From assembly GCF_019654955.1 (NCBI RefSeq), contig NZ_BPEV01000003.1:1-64000 (forward strand): a stretch of DNA of 64,000 nucleotides. Direction: 5' to 3'. Both the position numbers and the translations under genes were made by a program. Under the pieces are notes generated by a model, which did not search any database, was not told the origin of the DNA, and saw only the letters and a program-made list of their open reading frames with translations. The stretch comes from Shewanella sp. KT0246 (GTDB lineage: Bacteria > Pseudomonadota > Gammaproteobacteria > Enterobacterales > Shewanellaceae). Below are positions 58,533 through 64,000 of this stretch, piece by piece; position 1 is the first letter of the stretch, and each line of letters starts with the position of its first letter.

Positions 58533-59270
58533 TTATCTTTTTAAAAAGGCCTGGAAGCGTGCTTTAGCTTCATCACTTTTTAGCCTTTCGCCAAACACCT
58601 CTAATTCAGCCAGCATTTGTGCCTTAACCTCTGCTTGGTTATAACGTAGTAACTTTTTAGATGCTTGTAGTGCAAGTGGCGGCTGAGCTGCCAGCTTTTT
58701 GGCTTGGCTAAGAACAAATGCATCAAGTTCAGATTGCTCAATGACGTTATTGATAATGTTAAGTTCGCAAGCTGTTTCCGCGTTAAAGCTTTCGGCTAGA
58801 AGTATTAATTCAGCGGCTTTTTGTTGGCCGACTATAAGTGGTAATAGTAAACTTGAGGCCGCTTCTGGTACTAATGCTAGGTTAACGAAGGGCAGCTGAA
58901 ATTTAGCGCTGTTATCTGCATAAACTAAGTCACAGTGCAGCAGCATTGTGGTACCGATGCCCACGGCGGCACCAGATACAGCAGCAACGATCGGCTTTTT
59001 GAGGTTAAGCAAACAATGAAGAAATTGTACCGTTGGGTGAGTGTCGTTTAACTCACCACTGGCAAGGAAGTCTGCGATATCGTTACCTGAAGTGAAGCAG
59101 TTATCTTCACCTCGTAACATAAAGGTACGAATGTCGTTGTCGGCTTCACCTTGGATCAGGTATTCTGTAACCTGTTGGTACATTTTAAGATTAAATGCAT
59201 TGCGTTTTTCAGGACGATTAAAACTGATAATACGTACGCCTTGATCATCCTTAACCTGAATCTGACTCAT
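58533..59270 (-). CDS. Enoyl-CoA hydratase/isomerase family protein
   Basis: A 245-aa crotonase-fold protein. Oxyanion-hole regions are FTSGNDIADFL and AAVSGAAVGIGTTMLLHCD; the catalytic Glu position is held in VPEAASSLLLP. The pattern is closer to enoyl-CoA isomerases (ECI/PaaG-like) than to the hydratases with two Glu. The substrate is unknown. No fatty-acid oxidation genes are beside it. Confidence 0.85.
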   Translation of the reverse strand: MSQIQVKDDQGVRIISFNRPEKRNAFNLKMYQQVTEYLIQGEADNDIRTFMLRGEDNCFTSGNDIADFLASGELNDTHPTVQFLHCLLNLKKPIVAAVSGAAVGIGTTMLLHCDLVYADNSAKFQLPFVNLALVPEAASSLLLPLIVGQQKAAELILLAESFNAETACELNIINNVIEQSELDAFVLSQAKKLAAQPPLALQASKKLLRYNQAEVKAQMLAELEVFGERLKSDEAKARFQAFLKR

Positions 59271-59305
59271 TCGTTGTTTTCCTTATGGACACGAGTAGGG
59301 TGTAA

Positions 59306-59791
59306 ATGGAGTTTATGACATTGAAAGCAATATTCAAACAACTGTTTAGTTTTTTAGCATTAAGCATATTTTCTTTTTCTGCTTCAGCCGGAATAATGCT
59401 GAGTGAAGGACATGTACGAGCAATGCCTGCGAGCGTGCCAAACACCGCAGCTTATTTAACCTTGATGAATCATTCTGATGAGGATGTGACTTTAGTTTCT
59501 GTGACTACGCCAGCAGCTAAAGAAGCGCAATTACATACCTTGGTTGAAGAAAATGGCATGGTTAAAATGCGTCAAGTTGAAGGTTTTGATATTCCATCTC
59601 ATAGCACGTTAACGCTGCAGCCCTCAGGTGATCATATTATGCTGCTATCATTAACTGCACCACTAACGATGGGTGATACTGTCCCATTGGTTTTGACATT
59701 CAAAGATGGCAAAACACTCACTATTGAATTGGCTGTTGAGAAAAGATCGACTAACGAAACTCAAGAGAGCCATCACCACCATCATCATTAA
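59306..59791 (+). CDS. PCuAC-family periplasmic copper chaperone with natural His6 tail
   Basis: A 161-aa protein with a signal peptide (cleavage near ASA-GI) and the PCuAC (DUF461) domain: VRAMPASVPNTAAYLTL, His in EAQLHTLV, Met in GMVKM and the HIM motif in SGDHIMLLSL form the known Cu(I) site. The protein ends ESHHHHHH. Family members deliver copper to cytochrome c oxidase. ATG 59306 is preceded by TAGGG. DUF2333 and an outer-membrane protein follow closely on the same strand. Confidence 0.9.
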   Translation: MEFMTLKAIFKQLFSFLALSIFSFSASAGIMLSEGHVRAMPASVPNTAAYLTLMNHSDEDVTLVSVTTPAAKEAQLHTLVEENGMVKMRQVEGFDIPSHSTLTLQPSGDHIMLLSLTAPLTMGDTVPLVLTFKDGKTLTIELAVEKRSTNETQESHHHHHH

Positions 59792-59803
59792 GGAGTTGTA
59801 TTG

Positions 59804-60775
59804 ATGCAAATGACAAGGAATAAAGTATTTGGCGTCGTAGGAATAATCTTATTAATTGGTTATTTCATTGCGGTTTGGTGGAGTATTGAGCCTGATATTC
59901 TCGAGCCTGAAGTACTGCAAAATGAAAGTGGCGAGAACATTGTAGGTTATGCGACCACATCTTCACTTATTTCAACCATGGAAACCCTATTGGACAAACC
60001 AGGTGGGTGGTTATCAAATGATATTATGCCACCATCAGTGATGATGGATAATATGCCGGCATTTGAATTTGGTGCACTTGAGCAATCTCGTGACTTAGCC
60101 TTGATAATGCGTAAGGAGTTCAGTCGCTCGCAATCGCAATCAACCGCCGATGGCGATTTACTTGCCGCGCATTCAAAGTTAAATATTGAACATACCAGTT
60201 GGTTAGTACCAAGTGCAGAGGGCGAGTACCGCGAAGCAATCAAATTGCTGAAATTATATCGCGCAAAAATTAGCGATACTAATAACAGCAATGCCCAGTT
60301 TTATGCCCGTGCAGATAACTTGAATGAATGGCTAAAAGAAGTTCAAAAACGTTTAGGTAGCATGTCTCAACGTTTATCGGCCAGTGTTGGTCAAGACAGG
60401 TTAAACACTGATTTAGCAGGTGATTCAACAGCAAGGCAGTCAACCCCTTCACTTGCCAGTGCTGAAATTAAGACGAGTTGGTGGAAAATTGATGATGTAC
60501 TTTATGAAAGCCGAGGTTCTGCTTGGGCGTTATTGAATTTCATGAAAGCCATCGAAGTTGATTTTGCCGACGTGTTAGAAAAGAAAAATGCTGAAGTCAG
60601 TTTACGTCAAATCATTCGTGAACTTGAAGCGACTCAGCAAACCGTTTGGAGCCCAATGGTTCTTAACGGAGATGGATTTGGATTAGTCGCTAATCACTCA
60701 TTGGTGATGGCTAACTATATATCCCGCGCGAATGCCGCGGTGATTGATTTAACTAACTTACTCTCTCAGGGATAA
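59804..60775 (+). CDS. DUF2333 family membrane-anchored protein
   Basis: A 323-aa protein with one N-terminal membrane anchor (about residues 7-27) and a periplasmic part that includes conserved GGWLSNDIMPPSVMMDNMP and W-rich WWKIDDVLYESRGSAWALLNF segments. AAGGAG lies 8 bases before ATG 59804. Function unknown. Its stop codon overlaps the next start (TAATG). Confidence 0.85.
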   Translation: MQMTRNKVFGVVGIILLIGYFIAVWWSIEPDILEPEVLQNESGENIVGYATTSSLISTMETLLDKPGGWLSNDIMPPSVMMDNMPAFEFGALEQSRDLALIMRKEFSRSQSQSTADGDLLAAHSKLNIEHTSWLVPSAEGEYREAIKLLKLYRAKISDTNNSNAQFYARADNLNEWLKEVQKRLGSMSQRLSASVGQDRLNTDLAGDSTARQSTPSLASAEIKTSWWKIDDVLYESRGSAWALLNFMKAIEVDFADVLEKKNAEVSLRQIIRELEATQQTVWSPMVLNGDGFGLVANHSLVMANYISRANAAVIDLTNLLSQG

Positions 60776-61515
60776 TGATGAAAAAGACACTTCTTGCCAC
60801 TGCCTTATTAGGTATGTTGAGCGTTTCTTCTGCTCATGCAGCTACTGTTGTTGGTTTTAAAGTTGGTGGTGATTACTGGGATGCAGATACCAGTGGTTCA
60901 TTCAACAGCGATGATGGTGTAGCACAAACTTATAACTACGAGTCTAAATCTCAAGGTAGCTTATGGATTGCCATTGAACATCCAATTCCATTAGTGCCAA
61001 ACATTAAAATTCGTGAAAACCGCTTAGAAGGTAAGGGCAGTCAAGTTGGCTCAAACTTTATGTTCAATGGTCATCAGTTTGAATCTGACACAACTGTATA
61101 TAACGACCTAAGTAATACTGACTTTGTTCTATATTACGAAATTCTAGATAACGATTTAGTGGCATTGGACTTAGGTGCGGCTTACAAGCAAATGCACGGT
61201 TCTCTACGTGTTCAAGATCCTGGTCACCCAGAAGAAGTTGACGTAGATAGCGGTATTGTTATGGTTTACGCCAGTGCAGAAGTAGGTGTACCTGGTTTAG
61301 GTTTATATGCATTTGCTGACGTGATGTTAGGTGTAGATGAAACTAGTGTATACGACTACAACGCGGGCCTTGGTTGGAAGTTTGATGGCACAGCTTTAGA
61401 TACGGCAGTTCGCGTTGGTTATCGTGAATTCAACTTTGACGTTGATGACTTCTCTAGCACTACGCAGAATATGACCTTTAAAGGCGCATTTGCTGGTGTT
61501 GAACTGACTTTCTAA
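60775..61515 (+). CDS. Outer-membrane beta-barrel protein (TIGR04219-like)
   Basis: A 246-aa protein with a signal peptide (cleavage near AHA-AT), a typical barrel alternation and a terminal Phe (GVELTF). The start VVGFKVGGDYWDADTSGSF and the internal NIKIRENRLEGKGS segment agree with the TIGR04219 family as I remember it. The protein is acidic (many D and E). Translation is coupled to the DUF2333 gene. Confidence 0.8.
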   Translation: MMKKTLLATALLGMLSVSSAHAATVVGFKVGGDYWDADTSGSFNSDDGVAQTYNYESKSQGSLWIAIEHPIPLVPNIKIRENRLEGKGSQVGSNFMFNGHQFESDTTVYNDLSNTDFVLYYEILDNDLVALDLGAAYKQMHGSLRVQDPGHPEEVDVDSGIVMVYASAEVGVPGLGLYAFADVMLGVDETSVYDYNAGLGWKFDGTALDTAVRVGYREFNFDVDDFSSTTQNMTFKGAFAGVELTF

Positions 61516-61533
61516 TCAGTAAGTTATCGACAT

Positions 61534-61560
61534 AAAAAACCGCCAATTGGCGGTTTTTTT
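61534..61560. terminator. Bidirectional terminator between the OMP gene and tolC
   Basis: AAAAAACCGCC/GGCGGTTTTTT around AATT. Good in both directions, so it ends the OMP gene (plus) and tolC (minus). Confidence 0.9.
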
Positions 61561-61611
61561 ATGTCTTACTTTCAGCTATCTGCCGACTTAATCAGCCTAA
61601 CATTAGCAGAC

Positions 61612-62919
61612 TTACTGGGCAATTAAGCCATTATTGATTGAGATGATGTCATCTTCACTCAAGGTGCCAGCAGCTTGCTTAAGCGCTAGGATTGAGTTGA
61701 TGTAACCATAACGTGCATCTGATAACTGACGCTTTGAATCATATAAGTCACGTGTACGGTTTAGTACGTCAACGATAGTACGAGTACCGACTTCAAAACC
61801 TGCTTGAGTGGCTTTTAACGCACTTTCTGAAGAAACCACTGATTGTTCATATGCGCGGATTGAACTGATTGATGCGCCTACGTTGTTAAAGTTATTACGT
61901 ACATCTTTAACAACACCACGATGAACTTGTTCAAGTTTTTCACTTGCTTCAACATACTGGAACTGAGCTTGTTTAACTTGCGAGGTGACTTTGAAACCTT
62001 CGAATAAAGGTACACTCAATGTCACTGCAATGTTGGCATTGTCATAGTCAGCGCCAGGGCTTTGGTCAAAACCTTTAGTGTAACCAGCACCTAAGTTAAG
62101 CGAAGGCATGTGGCCAGCTTTGTAAAGTGTGATGGTTTCGCTGGCGATATCACGACCAATACGTTGCGTCATTAAATCGATGCTATTGGTTTCAGCAATT
62201 TTTAACCATTCAGATGAAGTGGTTGGGCTAGGCGCACCAGCTGAGAAGCGGTTAGTATCGAGTGTATTAATGGTTTTATGATCAATACCTGTGATTTCAC
62301 GTAATGCTTCATAGCTGTTTGCTAATGTGTTTTCAGCAAGAATCTCTGTTGCTGACGCTAAATCGTATTGTGCTTGCGCTTCATGAACATCGGTAATTGC
62401 CGTTAGACCTACAGCGAATCGTTGTTTAGTTTGCTCTAACTGACGTTCAATAGCGCGTTTTTCTGCGCCTTGGAATTCAAAGTTATCTTTTGCGGTTAAT
62501 ACATCAAAGTAAGCAGTAGTTACACGAATGATAAGTGCTTGCAGGGCAGATGCATAAGCTGAGTCTGCTTGAGACGCTGCCATTTCAGCAAGGTCTAGTC
62601 CAACCCATGCACTATGGTCATAAATAACTTGGTTTAAGCTTAAGCCACCAGTAAAGCCTTCAGGTTTTTCTGTCGGAGAACCTTCAGAATCATTCCATGC
62701 TTTTGAATAACCGACATTTGCACTAATAGTTGGCAGTAGGGGAGCACGGTTTTCTTCAATCGTTTCGTATAATGCATCACGTTGAGACTGAGCTTGAAGG
62801 ACAATGGTGTCACTAGTCAGTGCTTGCTGATAAATTTGCAATAAATCGTCAGCGTTAGCTGCAGGTGCAGCAACAGCTAGTGTTAGTGCTGCGTATAAAG
62901 AACGTATTTTAAATTTCAT
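61612..62919 (-). CDS. tolC: TolC, outer-membrane efflux channel
   Basis: A 435-aa protein with a signal peptide (cleavage near ANA-DD) and two OEP repeats (DLLQIYQQALTSD; then LKQAAGTLSEDDI at the end). It forms the trimeric exit duct for RND/ABC/MFS pumps and type I secretion. E. coli TolC is 493 aa; the shorter form lacks the long C-terminal tail. Divergent from nudF, as in enterics. Confidence 0.93.
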   Translation of the reverse strand: MKFKIRSLYAALTLAVAAPAANADDLLQIYQQALTSDTIVLQAQSQRDALYETIEENRAPLLPTISANVGYSKAWNDSEGSPTEKPEGFTGGLSLNQVIYDHSAWVGLDLAEMAASQADSAYASALQALIIRVTTAYFDVLTAKDNFEFQGAEKRAIERQLEQTKQRFAVGLTAITDVHEAQAQYDLASATEILAENTLANSYEALREITGIDHKTINTLDTNRFSAGAPSPTTSSEWLKIAETNSIDLMTQRIGRDIASETITLYKAGHMPSLNLGAGYTKGFDQSPGADYDNANIAVTLSVPLFEGFKVTSQVKQAQFQYVEASEKLEQVHRGVVKDVRNNFNNVGASISSIRAYEQSVVSSESALKATQAGFEVGTRTIVDVLNRTRDLYDSKRQLSDARYGYINSILALKQAAGTLSEDDIISINNGLIAQ

Positions 62920-63202
62920 TTGCTGCCCTTTTAGACATAGTCTCCACTTGGGAGGTAAGATAATCTTGTTTGTTCACGATTTAAATTTATAAGCAAGATC
63001 GCTTTAGCATTATTGTGAACCCGCTAAAACTTTCTGCAATCCCGCTATGTATCTAGTGTGTATGATAAAAAGACTATCATCTTTAAGCTAAATATCAACT
63101 TTCAAGTTGTAACAGACTTTTTTAAACACTCATGCTTAAATGCTTAGCTAATATAATAATGCATTAAATATTTCAAAGGGCTTACAAACTGTAAGAAAAA
63201 AT

Positions 63203-63829
63203 ATGAAAGATAGTGAATTAATAGAACAATTTAACGCGATAAGCGATGTTGAGGTCATTTCTACTAAAACCCTATATAAAGGTTTCTTTCAATTAGACGA
63301 ATATAAATTCAAGCATAAGTTATTTTCTGGTGGTTGGAGTGAGGTTGTCACACGTGAAGTGTTTGAGCGGGGAAATGCAGTGGTCGTATTGCCTTATGAT
63401 CCGGCGACACATCAAGTGGTTTTGATTGAGCAAATTAGACTACCTGCATTAGCAACCACTAATTCTGTTTGGCTTCTTGAACTTGTGGCAGGTATGATTG
63501 CTAACGATGAAGTGCCTGCTGAAGTGGCAGAACGTGAATTATTGGAAGAAACTGGCTTGATTGCCAGTGAAGTGCACTTTGTTAATAGTTATTTAGCTAC
63601 ACCGGGTGGTTCTTCTGAGCGTTTTCATTTTTATTGGGCAAAAGTTGATGCCCGCAAAGCTGAAGGTATTCACGGCTTAGATTATGAACATGAAGATATT
63701 AAAGTGCATGTTGTTGGTTTTGATGCTGCAATGGAAATGGTTAACTCAGGTCGAATAGACAACGCATCAACCATTATGGGCTTACAATGGTTAGCGCTTA
63801 ACTTAGCTAAAGTTAGACATGGTAAGTAG
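63203..63829 (+). CDS. nudF: NudF, ADP-ribose pyrophosphatase
   Basis: A 208-aa Nudix hydrolase. The Nudix box GX5EX7REUXEEXGU is seen as GMIANDEVPAEVAERELLEETGLI (split after residue 20 of the motif in this description: GMIANDE then VAERELLEETGL). The following TPGGSSERFHFYWAKVD is specific for ADP-ribose pyrophosphatases. It hydrolyses ADP-ribose to AMP and ribose-5-phosphate. In E. coli it is followed by a DUF1249 gene and cpdA. Confidence 0.93.
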   Translation: MKDSELIEQFNAISDVEVISTKTLYKGFFQLDEYKFKHKLFSGGWSEVVTREVFERGNAVVVLPYDPATHQVVLIEQIRLPALATTNSVWLLELVAGMIANDEVPAEVAERELLEETGLIASEVHFVNSYLATPGGSSERFHFYWAKVDARKAEGIHGLDYEHEDIKVHVVGFDAAMEMVNSGRIDNASTIMGLQWLALNLAKVRHGK

Positions 63830-63951
63830 AGTTGACTATTGCTATTGAGAAACGACTAACATTGAGCTACATCTAGCGGTGATTTAGCCAGAAATAACAA
63901 TCAATAATTCAATCAATAGTTCAATTACAGAAGTATGCAAGTGAGACAATT

Positions 63952-64000
63952 GTGAAGCAATCAAGTTTGAAGCAACCAAACACTAAAGATAAATACCAAC
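63952..64000 (+). CDS. Start of the next gene (possible DUF1249/YqiB), cut by the window end
   Basis: A frame from GTG 63952 (MKQSSLKQPNTKDKYQ...) that runs off the end, with GAGAC before the start. Synteny (tolC, nudF, then yqiB) suggests DUF1249, and a KYQPDL-like beginning would fit, but only 16 residues are available. Confidence 0.35.
   Translation, partial: MKQSSLKQPNTKDKYQ

Overview
The window reads as a chromosomal segment of a Shewanella-like marine gammaproteobacterium. This rests on four things: an octahaem SirA/MccA sulfite reductase cluster, multihaem c-type cytochromes, the Shewanella/Vibrio-style motX-rnr-rlmB neighbourhood, and the classic gammaproteobacterial blocks rpoN-hpf-ptsN-rapZ-ptsO, lptBAC-kdsCD, mlaFEDCB-ibaG-murA, rpsF-priB-rpsR-rplI and tolC/nudF. 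Species cannot be fixed without a database search.

Layout. 1-11.6 kb is a dissimilatory sulfite respiration island: sirA with one CX15CH haem site, a periplasmic rhodanese, an FKBP isomerase, a CcmI-like TPR protein, the SirC/SirD electron-transfer pair, a Nos-like set (NosL, NosD, NosF, NosY) that I infer supplies copper to SirA, and a ToxR/CadC-type membrane regulator. CRP-like boxes lie in front of sirA and of the regulator. 11.6-13.9 kb holds fre and ubiD on the minus strand. 14.1-16.9 kb is an accessory pocket: a W/G/N-rich secreted or membrane protein, a hairpin-rich non-coding region with about five tandem units of about 134 bp, an orphan IS3-type OrfA, a 35-residue small ORF and a heptamer microsatellite. 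16.9-26.9 kb (minus) carries mgtE, the nitrogen-PTS/rpoN block, LPS transport and KDO synthesis genes and a YrbG-type antiporter. 27.1-31.8 kb (plus) is the divergent mla-ibaG-murA operon. 31.9-35.8 kb is a histidine kinase, a response regulator with an ArsR-like output domain, and an octahaem lipoprotein. 36.1-38.7 kb is degS-degQ (minus). 38.9-49.7 kb is housekeeping (zapE, rplM-rpsI, yjeT, purA, motX, rnr, rlmB, rpsF-priB-rpsR-rplI). 49.8-64 kb contains an S46 peptidase, dnaB, alr, an Omp85-like barrel without POTRA domains, dusA, a sigma-54-driven mini phage-shock (Psp-like) operon, an enoyl-CoA hydratase, a PCuAC copper chaperone with a natural His6 tail, a DUF2333 protein, an outer-membrane barrel, tolC, nudF and the first codons of the next gene.

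The most unusual parts are (i) the tandem-unit array at 15.24-15.87 kb, where a hairpin keeps its G-rich loop while its stem changes with compensating substitutions and every unit carries a TTGACA box; (ii) the sigma-54 Psp-like operon beside dusA, the place where enterics keep pspG, containing a 59-residue membrane protein; and (iii) the coupling of a copper-delivery module to the octahaem sulfite reductase. No tRNA, rRNA, CRISPR array or prophage was seen. Many starts were moved downstream to codons with a better ribosome binding site; these are explained in each entry.
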